A stretch of 43,484 nt of DNA from Phanerodontia chrysosporium (GCA_001910725.1 MJGA01000084.1:1-43484); one strand, 5' to 3'; positions 11,301 to 19,298 are shown, numbered from the stretch's first letter. Notes: generated by a model from the sequence alone, not told the origin. Numbers and translations: made by a program.

Positions 11301-14300
11301 AAATAATATGAGTCATAATTTCAAGTATATATAATGGACAACCAGCAGGAAACCTGCAAAATTTATTTTTGTCTTTGTCGCGTACGCGGTAAATTTAAAT
11401 AAATTTTACCCTCAGAGATAATACGTAAAGCTCCTAAAAATCAGTGTTCTCTTTAGGATGAAGATATTTATTCCAACCATTATTAAATTAAATGGTTTAT
11501 ACTATTTAAATATTAGTGATCTGATAACTACTATAAGTTTAGTTTCTACTTTAAAGTACTAAACTCTGGAAATCTAAAGAAAAAGATTAACCTCAGTTGA
11601 AAGATCACAAATAATTATACCAAATAACTCCATTATAAATTTTAAATTTGATCTTTTACCTTTCTACGCAATTTTAAGATCAATACCTAACAAATTGAAC
11701 TCACTAGCGGTTTGTCTAAATTCTACTCTATGCTTGAAAGTTTTGTAGTTCAAGTACTGTATTTAACAGTTAAAATCTAAGAATTTGTTTAAAATAACAA
11801 GCAAGTTAATTACTATCTTTTTAGCTTTGTAGGTTCTTACTACATTTTGCTTAAACAACCTGTCTATCAATCCGTATGTCTACAAAAAAAAAATAATTTA
11901 AATTTATTTTTTTTATTCCTAGACACTCACTCTGCACTGCGACAAGGGCTAAGCCTGAGTGCAGCACTTCGCTGCCTTTGTGCACTTACCCTTTACCCCC
12001 GCACTCCACAAAGTGCAGTGGAGTGCAGTGCGAGGAGGGAGTGCGACAAGGGCGAAGCCTGAGTGCGTCTTTGAGCCATTACGGAGATAAGTGGTAATTA
12101 GATAATATCTCCATCGACTATACGTAGGAATAAAAATTGAGAAATAATAATTTTTATAAGAAATAGTCAATAAAGGCAAGTTGAAAATATGGTAATTGTA
12201 CTACTAATTCTAATCTATATCCTAAATTCTAAAAAAAAAGTTTTTACTTTTTTAATTGTGAAGTTTCAGATTTTAAAACCTTATCTATTTCTTCTGCACG
12301 TGATTTATTGTAACAATGTAAAGAGGATTTTAAACTACCCTCTAGTCTTCGTATGGTAGCATAAGGGTTTTCCAAGCTGTCCGTCCTAATAAAAATTTGA
12401 TATTAAATAAAATTTTTATAAACGTCCGTCCCTCCCCCTCTATACAAAATGTTATCGTAGAGTCTAGCAAATAGTCCTTAGTCTTTGGTAAAATTATTTA
12501 TCTTTAAATTATTTTTTTTTTAAGCAGTATAAAAATTAGTACTCATTTTATTAGTACTAATTTTTAACGCTTGGCTTACTTATCCTTAGTCTTTGGTAAA
12601 TTTAAAATAAAGTTATAATTTTTGATAGTACTAATTTTTTTAAAACTCTAACAGGAAACAGACAAAAAATAATTAAAAATTAATATATATTCATTTTTAA
12701 CTTTATCTTGCTACTTAAAGTAAGTTGTTATAATTTATTAATACAACTTATTATTTTTTATTAGTACAGACAAAGACGTCTAGCCTAGGCCTAAATTTAT
12801 ATTCAAGTTATAATTTTTATTAGGTCTTGTATTAAAGGTAAATATTTATCACCTGTATTTGTAGTCAATCAAAATTTAAACCCAAAAAGTTTAGAATTTT
12901 TTTAACAGTATGGCAAGTTCTAGATCGAACAGGTTCTTTAACTTTAATTAGAAATAAGTATGGCAATATAGTTATACGTTTATCCTCTTAAAATTGGGAT
13001 ACGATACTTAATATATATGCAAATTATTTTAACCTTATTTATGGATGCGGGGCAAAAATATATTGCTACGCTAATTATTTAGACATTTAATTTATAATCA
13101 ATTGAGATCCTTCTTCTTTAGCTCTTGCTACTTACATTGTTTACAGCCAGCCTAGAACACGAAACAGAAAGAAAATTATCTTTATCAGAGCAATTAAGTT
13201 TATTTTGTATTAGTCCAACTAATATTGATGTTCCTAATTACACTGATAATTATAATAAAGTATCTTTACTTTTTATTATAGGTCTGATTTTAGGAGATGG
13301 TACTTTACACTTAAGATTCAGAAAATCGGATAAAGGTTCGATTTGGGTAATACCTACTTTATTTTTGCCTCAGCTTAAATATAGTGTTCATTTTTTTTTC
13401 TATATTGGAAGATTTTTTAATCTTTTGAAATTAAAGTTTATACTATTAATAATGTAAAAGATTCAGAAGCTATAGATATTATAAGTTCAAGCGCTAAATT
13501 AGTCTTAGGTAAAATAATATCAAAAAAATGACTATTCTAACTGTAGAAAGTATTCATTCTATGTTTGATAAGTTCATTCCTTTGATGAAACCTTATTCTC
13601 ATTATTTCTATTGGAAATATGACCTATACGAATTAATGTACCGTGTAGCACTGATTGTTAACAATAAAGCACATTTAACTTTATACGGGTTTAAAACTAT
13701 TATAGAAATTGTTTATTGTTACCCTAATAAACGGTCTCAATCTAAAGAATTTTGGTTTGAGGTTATTGAATCATGGTTTAAGTCAAGGGCAGCTGAAAAT
13801 AAATCAGTCTTAGGTAAAATAATATTCAAGCAGTATATGGGCGTGGACCGTTAAGCGGTAAAATTATCGCTTGGAAATGTGTGTTTCTGTGTAGCGGTAA
13901 TTCTAATTTAAAACCTCGGCAGTTTGTCTTTACCTTTGATACTGAATCAAGAGTAGCTCTACTGGCTATTAAATATCGAGATTCTACTATAAAATCTTGG
14001 ATAGATTCACTTATTTTTGTTTTTATATTTTTTTCGCTACGCGCGCTACGCGCTTGTTGTTTTACTTTATTTTTTCTACCGTCGTATCTATTGCTCGCTA
14101 GTATCCTGATAAACCTTCGGTTTAAGGTTTAAGCATAAGCTTGTAATATTTATATTCTTAATTTGAGTCTTTTTGTTATTCTTAATGGCTAGGAGTTATA
14201 GCAATGTTTGGGTCATTGTTAATTTTATTAATCTTACCTTTAACAGATGTATCTAGAATAAGAGGATCTACTTTTAGACCTATGATGAAACTAGCATTCT

Positions 14301-14488
14301 GGTTCTTTGTTGTTGATTTCATCATCTTAACATGGATCGGTTCTCAACACCCTAACACACCATATGTTGAAATAGGACAAATTGCAACAGCATTCTATTT
14401 TAGTTGGTATCTATTTATTGTACCAGCTATAGGTTTGGTTGAAAATACACTATTTGACATTGCGACTGAAAGTCAAAAAAAGGATTAA
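2336..14488 (+). CDS. cob: Apocytochrome b, 3' eight exons (5' exon outside window)
   Basis: Cytochrome b of complex III, the inner-membrane subunit holding hemes bL and bH and the quinol sites. Exons: 2336-2527, 4272-4368, 5679-5788, 7268-7283, 8360-8499, 10625-10688, 11651-11696, 14188-14488. Joined they give 322 codons with no frame break, from IMRDVNNGW to a TAA at 14486-14488. Exon 2336 holds one heme-ligand pair (VHAN and AHIARG); exon 5679 holds the second (SLHYLL and AHLIA); PEWY of the Qo site spans the 10625/11651 junction. The missing N-terminal ~70 residues must lie upstream, because base 1 is already inside an intron. Exon sizes of 16, 46 and 64 nt are very small. Borders follow protein continuity with T before and G at the end of each intron. 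Confidence 0.95.
2643..3922 (+). pseudogene. GIY-YIG homing endonuclease, interrupted by repeats
   Basis: Clear GIY-YIG family remnant. 2643-3018 gives an N-terminal part, one in-frame TAA, then the catalytic core ([11 protein letters not shown] and YYIGSAS, with the RFYRHL helix). 3386-3534 continues the fold ([19 protein letters not shown]). 3607-3744 gives the linker ([19 protein letters not shown], a NUMOD3-like motif) and 3747-3922 a NUMOD1-like DNA-binding tail. Between the pieces lie stem-loop insertions at about 3009-3385 and 3535-3606, with no protein homology of their own. This gene shows directly that the repeats insert into once-functional sequence. Confidence 0.8.
3009..3385 (+). 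repeat. Cluster of stem-loop repeats inside the GIY-YIG gene
   Basis: Two copies of a hairpin with arms AAAAAAGTAATC / GATTACTTTTTT lie at 3010-3036 and 3056-3083. After these come GACATCTTAAGATGTC (a perfect palindrome, 3175-3190), a module with arms of the ATGTTATC type (about 3278-3300) and a hairpin with AAATTATAAATAGT arms (3325-3362). The cluster separates two coding pieces of the same endonuclease. Confidence 0.75.
4369..5300 (+). CDS. LAGLIDADG homing endonuclease, in frame with cob exon
   Basis: Intron-encoded double-motif LAGLIDADG endonuclease (or maturase). The reading frame continues without a stop from the exon starting 4272 (a GTG at 4263 opens the frame) to a stop at 5298-5300, as in endonucleases translated from unspliced message and then cleaved. 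Motif 1 is [14 protein letters not shown] (about 4527-4568) and motif 2 is [12 protein letters not shown] (about 4935-4970); both keep an acidic catalytic residue. A 40-50 bp G+C-rich patch at about 5079-5127 (coding [14 protein letters not shown]) sits in frame within domain 2. It looks inserted and may reduce function. Otherwise the gene is intact. Confidence 0.85.
4369..5678 (+). other. Group I intron in cob with LAGLIDADG ORF
   Basis: Interrupts cob inside ...GQDLVE / (L)IWGGFSVNN. The group I core lies downstream of the ORF, about 5380-5640, with GGCAAATGGGGAAAATTGC, a TTCAACGACTAACAAGTGAG box and GAAGACATAGTCT near the end. The ORF runs in frame from the upstream exon. Confidence 0.85.
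6480..7257 (+). pseudogene. Broken LAGLIDADG endonuclease
   Basis: Remnant of the LAGLIDADG family that carries [12 protein letters not shown] and MDDG-type motifs. Visible pieces: [15 protein letters not shown] (about 6551), a [19 protein letters not shown], then after a shift [22 protein letters not shown] (about 6888-6940), where a TAG stands where Trp is usual, and finally [14 protein letters not shown] (about 7203-7250). Stem-loop modules sit inside it at about 7000-7120. Confidence 0.75.
7000..7120 (+). repeat. Stem-loop modules with GTACGGCC-type loops
   Basis: Two or more copies of a hairpin with arms ATAAAAATTTTAG / CTAAAATTTTTAT around short loops, one containing GTGCCGTACGGCCCAA. 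They interrupt the endonuclease relic. The same module recurs at about 21468-21506, 25095-25130, 37355-37410, 40405-40460 and 41625-41670. Confidence 0.75.
7284..7972 (+). CDS. LAGLIDADG homing endonuclease, in frame with micro-exon
   Basis: Frame stays open from a TTG at 7265 through the micro-exon (7268-7283) to a stop at 7970-7972. The protein is a single-chain enzyme of the LAGLIDADG type: [15 protein letters not shown] (about 7407-7450) is motif 1 and [17 protein letters not shown] (about 7717-7765) is motif 2. The C-terminal [14 protein letters not shown] is typical for this family. No stop or shift is seen, so this is one of the few endonucleases here that could be active. It would be made from unspliced cob message. 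Confidence 0.85.
7284..8359 (+). other. Group I intron in cob after the 16-nt micro-exon
   Basis: Begins after LHTHG(S) and ends before (S)[12 protein letters not shown]. The core is at about 8225-8350 (GGCAATGCTAGTGAAAACGG, GACCGTCGGTTG, CTACAGACTGGGTCACTGG, AATGTACAGTCGG), nearly the same as in the intron at 2528-4271. About 7980-8220 contains no gene. Confidence 0.85.
9172..10119 (+). pseudogene. Broken LAGLIDADG endonuclease
   Basis: An N-terminal piece (9172-9363) ends with motif 1 [15 protein letters not shown], then meets an insertion with GCCCTTTGGGCC. A shifted piece, [16 protein letters not shown], follows. Motif 2 is degenerate ([15 protein letters not shown], about 9445-9490). 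A stretch of repeats (about 9700-9960) comes next, and then the C-terminal tail ([14 protein letters not shown] ... [11 protein letters not shown]) to a TAG near 10119. Broken in at least three places. Confidence 0.75.
9700..9960 (+). repeat. Dense array of A+T stem-loop modules
   Basis: Three copies of a hairpin with perfect 13-bp arms ATAAAAATTTTAT / ATAAAATTTTTAT around ATTAA (about 9734-9766, 9780-9811, 9825-9850, the last partial). They are joined by short G+C patches (GGGTGGGCCC, GCCTGCCGTAC). A further hairpin with AAATTATAA / TTATAATTT-type arms is at about 9925-9955. The array splits the endonuclease relic. Confidence 0.8.
10689..11650 (+). other. Group I intron in cob without ORF
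   Basis: Between PEW(Y) and (Y)[15 protein letters not shown]. Core boxes ATGCTGGAAAATCCTAAAG (about 10747), GGACAACCAGCAGGAAACC (11336) and CCTCAGAGATAATACG (11401). No endonuclease remains. The middle (about 10935-11290) is filled with stem-loop repeats, including modules of the AAATTATAA / TTATAATTT type and G+C-rich patches. Confidence 0.8.
12244..12375 (-). pseudogene. Minus-strand coding-like fragment of unknown origin
   Basis: On the minus strand, about 43 codons are open with protein-like composition ([17 protein letters not shown], then [17 protein letters not shown]) and end at a TAA (12244-12246). The 5' side runs into a stem-loop module at about 12388. I do not recognise the family. 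Strand and composition suggest a piece of an inserted gene, but chance is possible. Confidence 0.35.
12390..12640 (+). repeat. Stem-loop cluster
   Basis: Contains the 13-bp-arm A+T module (about 12391-12420), the AAAATAATTTA / TAAATTATTTT-type hairpin (12490-12520), a hairpin with arms AAAATTAGTAC / GTACTAATTTT (12532-12562) and the AGTCTAGCAAATAGTCCTTA phrase (12462-12481). That phrase recurs at about 2037, 14608 and 40517. Confidence 0.7.
12664..12757 (+). repeat. 92-bp repeat, copy 2
   Basis: Second copy of the 1364-1458 unit, in a different cob intron. Diverged relatives are seen at about 8105-8165 and, in the opposite orientation, at about 31010-31110. Perfect identity in such A+T-rich non-coding sequence points to recent copying. 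Confidence 0.8.
12838..14011 (+). pseudogene. Broken LAGLIDADG endonuclease, long pieces kept
   Basis: Recently broken enzyme. 13125-13457 contains motif [19 protein letters not shown]. 13528-13815 contains a conserved C-terminal domain ([41 protein letters not shown]). After a frame change at about 13825 the tail continues ([41 protein letters not shown]). Weak upstream similarity reaches back to about 12838. At least two frameshifts separate the long pieces. Confidence 0.75.
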
Positions 14489-15499
14489 CCCCCTCGCTAA
14501 GGCCTAATATACTAAAGGCCTTAATTTTGTTGCTCATTCACTCTTTCACTCCACCTCGTACTGCCTACGGCTACCTCACTCGCTAGCGGTAAATGTTATC
14601 ATAGAGTCTAGCAAATAGTCCTTAGTCTTTGGTAAATTATAATAAAGTTATAATTTTTTATAGTACTAATTTTTTTAAGTACGCTCTAACAAATAAAATT
14701 AGTAAATTTTATAAGCTTGCGTATGATTTTTAAAATTAAATAGCTGAATATTATAAATATGACAAATTTTAAGTGAATAAACCTATAAATATAATAAAAG
14801 GGACTATAAAAAATAAAAAGTCTATATCTTAAAATTTATTTAATTATTCTAATAATATATATTTTTATTTCTTATTATCATCTGCTATAAACACCTGTTC
14901 AGATTTATCTAAATTATACATTAGTTTTGGGCCGCCCTTTGGGCCTTGCAGTAACTATCAGCTACAAAAACTTTTTTTTTTATTTAAATTTATTATTATG
15001 TTTAATTATCTAATGTGTTGGTAAATTATATATTAAAGGTACTTAAAATTTAAGTAATTTCTTATCTAATTTATCTCTCCAAATCATAGGTATCTATACT
15101 TAAATTGTAGAACTATTATTTAAATTAGTTGCTTAATTTATTTGGGCCTAGGCACTAAAATTTGATGTGGTTTCTTTATTAGCATTGCTGCAGAACTTAT
15201 TCCTAAGTAACTCAAATTTATTGGAACTAGTCAAATATAATGTGTTAAAAAGATCTAAAATCTAACTAGACTAATAAAAAATATAAATAAATAAAAATAA
15301 TAAAAAAAAAATTTTTTTTTATCCTGACTTAGTCTACTTTTAAATAATACTATTATGCAAGGCTAGACCAGCCTACAAAATACTTTTGGTTAATTTAAAC
15401 AAATATATGAAGTTCAAATTACTTAGCTTTATAAATACTTACATTGTACTGAGCATATTTATTCAAAAATTGTAGTTTTTTTTATAGACAAATTTCTAA
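14489..15499 (+). other. cob-trnM spacer with repeats, no gene seen
   Basis: The first ~200 nt hold repeat modules (GCTAAGGCC ... GGCCTTA hairpin at 14496-14525, AGTCTAGCAAATAGTCCTTA at 14608, AAATTATAATAAAGTTATAA at 14634). The rest is A+T-rich without a plausible gene on either strand; a GGGCCGCCCTTTGGGCC patch lies at 14931. Confidence 0.6.
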
Positions 15500-15574
15500 A
15501 GCTGAAATAGTTTAAATGGTTAAAACATACCACTCATGACGGTAAAATATAGGTTCAATTCCTTTTTTCGGCTA
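15500..15574 (+). tRNA. trnM: tRNA-Met (CAT)
   Basis: Cloverleaf on the + strand. Acceptor AGCTGAA pairs with TTCGGCT (one G-T), discriminator A. The anticodon loop is CTCATGA with anticodon CAT; the stem has one A-C mismatch at the loop. The T loop is TTCAATT with one T-T mismatch in its stem. It sits about 250 nt before nad4. A second CAT tRNA is at 42847, so one is probably the initiator and the other the elongator. Confidence 0.8.
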
Positions 15575-15822
15575 AGAGTAAAAAAATTAATAATAATAAA
15601 TATAATAATCAAAAAATTTACTTACTTTTTTATTAATTTATATATTTATTATTCTTATTTTTAAGCAACTCTTTTTAATTCAAACATTCAAAATCTAATT
15701 AAAAAATTTTATTACTACTATTAATAATAACAAAATAGTTTATTATATTAAATCTAAATAAACTAAAAATTTGTTTACTTGTTTATTTTTATTTAATTAG
15801 ATCAAATATAGCTTTAAAATTT

Positions 15823-18800
15823 ATGTTACAATTATTACTATTACTACCTTTAATTGGTTCATGCCTATTACTATTAATCCCAGAAAATTCAATTGAAAAT
15901 AAAGCAAAAATTAAAAATATAGCTCTATCAGTATCTCTTATTAATTTAATCCTTTCTATATTTTTATGGGTTCAATTTGATTCAAATACTAGTGACTATC
16001 AATTTGTATATGAATTTAGTAAATTGAGTTTTTGCCATTTTAATATAGGAGTAGATGGTATTTCTCTTTATTATGTTTTACTTACAACTTTTATTACTCC
16101 AATTGCTTTAATTTCTAATTTTGATAATATAAATAAAAATGTAAAATTTTTTGTTATATCTTTCTTATTACTAGAAACATTACAAATTGCAGTATTCGTA
16201 GTTTTAGATTTATTCCTTTTTTACATTTTCTTCGAAAGTGTACTACCTATTTTATTTATTATCATAGTTGTTTATGGTTCAGGTGAAAATAGAATTAGAT
16301 CAGCTTTACTATTCTTTTTATATACTCTTGCAGGTTCTTTATTTATGTTATTAGCAATACTACAAATATATAGTAATATAGGATCTACTGATTTTATTTT
16401 AATTTCTTTAAGTGAAATAAGTTTAGAGAGTCAAAAAGTTTTATGGTTAGGATTCTTTTTAGCTTTAGCAGTTAAAACTCCTCTGTGGCCTTTAACAGGA
16501 TGGTTATATCGAGCACATAGTGATGCACCTTTAGCTGCTTCTATACTTTTAGCTGGTACAATATTAAAGTTCTCAACTTATGGTTTATTAAGAGTTTTAA
16601 TTAATTTCTTACCAGATGCTACTAACTATTTCAGTCCATTGGTTCAAACAATAGCTATCGTCACTTTAATCTATGCTTCTTTAGCTACTATTGTACAACA
16701 AGATACTAAATCTCTAATTGCGTATAGTTCCGTTTGTCACATGGCTGTAGTAGTTTTAGGTTTATTTTCTAATACAATACAAGGTATAGAAGGGGCTATT
16801 TTACTTTCATTGGCTCATGGTTTCGTGTCTCCAGCTCTATTTATTTGTGTAGGTGGTGTTATTTACGATCGATTGCACACTAGAACTATACCTTATATAA
16901 GAGGATTAGTAACCACAATGCCAGTTTTCACTATCTTATTTTTCGTATTTACTTTAGCTAATACTGGTATTCCTTTATCACTAAATTTCTTAGGTGAACA
17001 GTTATCATTAATTGGAATTTGGGAAAGAAATCCTATAGTAGCTGTATTAGGGGCTACAGGTATAGTATTTTCTGCTTGTTATAGTATCTACCTATATAAT
17101 AGAATTTCATACGGTGTTTATTCTCCTCATTTAAAACCATTACAGGATGTTACGAGAAGAGAATTCAATGTATTGATTGCTTTATTAATCCCTACGGTTG
17201 TATTAGGTATATTCCCTAATGTTATTTTAGATTCATTACATCTTTCTGTTTCAACATTATTGTTCAATATACCTTGCACCCCCTTGGTTTCTTTTAATTT
17301 TCCTGTGGAAGTTTTACCTGAAAATGTTTTTATTTCTACAGTTATAATTTTTATAGGTTTACCGCTACGATGCTCTGACGAAGACAGAAATAAAAAGGTT
17401 GTGGACCCTTATTATCTCACTATTCAGGGTTCGCGTTCATTTTCTACTTCTTCTTTAAATAATCATAGCTACGCTGCAGCTGCTGCAGCAGGAAATTATA
17501 ACCTTTCTAAGGAAATTTTTGTTAAACAAATGGAAAGCTTTTTATCTGACACAGAAAAAATACAAAATATTAATATTAAATATTTAAAATATAAAACTCA
17601 GTACCGCGTACGATGCTCTGACGAAGACAAAAATAAAAATTTTTTTGTTAAATCTAAAAATTTAAAAAATAAAATTTTAGGTAAAAAAGGTAAATTTGTA
17701 ATTAATAACAAAGATTTAGAAATCTTTAAACTCGACAGTGAAACTACAGATCATATTGTATTAAGTCATATAGATCAAGAGAATAGGTATAGCGTATATG
17801 TTTCTATTTCTAAGTTTAATCCTAATTTATATGGTAATTATATATTTTATAATCTTATGTTTTATCAAATGGAGCCTGATAATAAATTTTATCTTAGTCA
17901 AAAAATGGGATGGGCTGATGAAATTACAGCCGATTCTATTTATAAAGAATATAGTCCTCTTAAATTAAAATTACAATCTTATGATTTAGATTTTATTCCA
18001 TATTTTGATAATATTGAGTATAATTTATTATTAATTGATCCATCATTAATAAAAACAAAATATATTAGATCTTTATCCAAAATTCATGAGGAGATATACA
18101 AAGATACTAATAATTTTGAGACTTTTATATTTAATAATAATTGTAAAAACAAAATTTGCAATGTATTAATGAATGTTTCTAATTTTAAACATAGTTTATC
18201 TCTACAAAATAGATTTATTATTAATAACTCATTATTTGAAATTGATCTTGTATCTATAAACAATTTAATTAAATTAAATAATTTAATTTCAATTAACCCT
18301 GTAAATTCCTTACCGGATGCCGCTAAATCAATTGTTTTAAAAAGAATTTTTATAAGAATTGTAAGAAATAAACCCCAGGTTCATTCTATATTAATTTTAT
18401 TTTATAATATTCATAATAAAACATTTTACTTTAATTCTACTAGTTTTTTTAAAGAAACTAGTAAATTTAAATTTAAAAATATTTTGTATACAGATAAGTT
18501 GTATAATATACCTTATATTTTTTTCTCTAATATTTTTAGAGAAAATTTTGAATCTAAACTCAATATAATTAATACAGATGTTTACGAAATATTTAAATAT
18601 TACCTTACTAAAGGTGATTCTAATCTAATATCTACTTTCTGTTTTGTATATCATTTAGATCAAACGTTAAAAAATAAATTGTATTTATTACATTTTAATC
18701 ATATAACAGGTAAAATTGATTTTTACCTAGATTATTACTCATATAAATTAATTGAATTAAATAAAATTTACCGCGTACGATGCTCTGACGAAGACAAAAA

Positions 18801-18876
18801 TAAATATAAATCTAAAAAACTAGTTGACTTAATTTATTTTATATTAGCGGGGGGGGCAGCGCTAGCTGCTCCCTAG
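15823..18876 (+). CDS. nad4: NADH dehydrogenase subunit 4 with long C-terminal fusion
   Basis: Residues 1 to about 484 are a complete fungal NAD4, a proton-pumping antiporter-like subunit of complex I with many membrane helices (TGWLYRAHSDAPLAAS, SLIAYSSVCHM, LAHGFVSPALF, LANTGIPL, up to VILDSLHLSVSTLL). The gene has no introns. A normal NAD4 stops about here (nt ~17270), but the frame runs on for about 530 codons. The extension is soluble, rich in Asn, Lys, Ile and Ser (RSFSTSSLNN, MGWADEITADS), with no family I can name and no polymerase or endonuclease motif. It contains three in-frame copies of a dispersed repeat (YRVRCSDEDKNK-like). The frame ends in a G+C-rich insert at 18848-18935. Whether the fusion is translated, cleaved, or a former separate ORF joined by loss of the nad4 stop cannot be told from sequence. 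Confidence 0.9.
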   Translation: MLQLLLLLPLIGSCLLLLIPENSIENKAKIKNIALSVSLINLILSIFLWVQFDSNTSDYQFVYEFSKLSFCHFNIGVDGISLYYVLLTTFITPIALISNFDNINKNVKFFVISFLLLETLQIAVFVVLDLFLFYIFFESVLPILFIIIVVYGSGENRIRSALLFFLYTLAGSLFMLLAILQIYSNIGSTDFILISLSEISLESQKVLWLGFFLALAVKTPLWPLTGWLYRAHSDAPLAASILLAGTILKFSTYGLLRVLINFLPDATNYFSPLVQTIAIVTLIYASLATIVQQDTKSLIAYSSVCHMAVVVLGLFSNTIQGIEGAILLSLAHGFVSPALFICVGGVIYDRLHTRTIPYIRGLVTTMPVFTILFFVFTLANTGIPLSLNFLGEQLSLIGIWERNPIVAVLGATGIVFSACYSIYLYNRISYGVYSPHLKPLQDVTRREFNVLIALLIPTVVLGIFPNVILDSLHLSVSTLLFNIPCTPLVSFNFPVEVLPENVFISTVIIFIGLPLRCSDEDRNKKVVDPYYLTIQGSRSFSTSSLNNHSYAAAAAAGNYNLSKEIFVKQMESFLSDTEKIQNINIKYLKYKTQYRVRCSDEDKNKNFFVKSKNLKNKILGKKGKFVINNKDLEIFKLDSETTDHIVLSHIDQENRYSVYVSISKFNPNLYGNYIFYNLMFYQMEPDNKFYLSQKMGWADEITADSIYKEYSPLKLKLQSYDLDFIPYFDNIEYNLLLIDPSLIKTKYIRSLSKIHEEIYKDTNNFETFIFNNNCKNKICNVLMNVSNFKHSLSLQNRFIINNSLFEIDLVSINNLIKLNNLISINPVNSLPDAAKSIVLKRIFIRIVRNKPQVHSILILFYNIHNKTFYFNSTSFFKETSKFKFKNILYTDKLYNIPYIFFSNIFRENFESKLNIINTDVYEIFKYYLTKGDSNLISTFCFVYHLDQTLKNKLYLLHFNHITGKIDFYLDYYSYKLIELNKIYRVRCSDEDKNKYKSKKLVDLIYFILAGGAALAAP
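17361..17395 (+). repeat. In-frame dispersed repeat, copy 1
   Basis: Contains CGATGCTCTGACGAAGAC and codes LRCSDEDRNK within the nad4 extension. Further copies are at 17602-17637 and 18769-18804, and one in the opposite orientation at about 25163-25190 in non-coding sequence. Confidence 0.85.
17602..17637 (+). repeat. In-frame dispersed repeat, copy 2
   Basis: TACCGCGTA followed by CGATGCTCTGACGAAGAC and AAAAATAAA, coding YRVRCSDEDKNK. It is nearly identical to the copy at 18769 and keeps the same frame. Confidence 0.85.
18769..18804 (+). repeat. In-frame dispersed repeat, copy 3
   Basis: Third copy, again coding YRVRCSDEDKNK. The TACCGCGTAC start also opens non-coding modules, for example at about 340 and 25500. 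Confidence 0.85.
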
Positions 18877-18935
18877 CCGGAAGCGAGCATGCGTGCCTTA
18901 CCGAATGGTTGCGGAGAGGCCTCGCCCCGGAAAAT
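18848..18935 (+). repeat. G+C-rich insertion that ends the nad4 frame
   Basis: About 85 nt rich in G+C (GGGGGGGGCAGCGCTAGCTG, CGGAAGCGAGCATGCG, GGAGAGGCCTCGCCCCGG) in otherwise A+T-rich coding sequence. It brings the TAG at 18874 and shifts the frame; similar protein sequence resumes directly after it at about 18936. Confidence 0.7.
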
Positions 18936-19298
18936 CTTCATAAAAACATTTTAGAATCAACTTATAATACAAAATTAACATATAGTAAAACTCTAAATTT
19001 TAAGATTCAATTAACTAGCACTGTTTTTAATAATGGGGAAGTTAATAATACATTTAATAGCTATAAATTATTCAAATTAAGCAAGAATTACTTTGAAAAT
19101 TTAACTGTTAATTCAGATGTTCGTTTTTTTATTAATTTTGTGAATCTAAATAATAAAAAGGATTTACCTTTTTTCCTGAAAGATTTTTTAATGATATATA
19201 GAAATCAAAATAACAGTAAGATGTTAATAGGGGATATTATTTTAAATTTCAACAAATTTGTTGAAAGTAAGTATAGAAAATTAAAAAAATCGTTCTAG
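18909..19298 (+). pseudogene. Detached C-terminal part of the nad4 extension
   Basis: Open frame of 129 codons (TTG at 18909) with the same Asn/Lys/Phe-rich composition as the nad4 extension (NILESTYNTKLTYSKTLNF, DLPFFLKDFLMIYRNQ, KFVESKYRKLKKSF). It begins inside the G+C insert and lies in another frame than the end of nad4. The likely history is one extension ORF of about 660 codons cut by the insert. The function is unknown. Translation alone from TTG seems unlikely. Confidence 0.55.

Larger units (their letters stand above)
11697..14187 (+). other. Group I intron in cob with broken endonuclease
   Basis: Between ...RSIPNK(L) and LGVIAMFGS. Core boxes: CATCGACTATACGTAGG (about 12112) and AAGAAATAGTCAA (about 12159). 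It holds G+C-rich tandem-like sequence at 11925-12065 (TGCGACAAGGGC(T/G)AAGCCTGAG twice), a minus-strand coding fragment at 12244-12375, repeats (12390-12640), the 92-bp repeat (12664-12757) and an endonuclease relic. Confidence 0.8.

Noticed and set aside
17270..19298. nad4 extension as rps3
   Set aside because: The length and Asn/Lys-rich composition fit, but I see none of the conserved C-terminal rps3 sequence (Gly-Arg-rich end).
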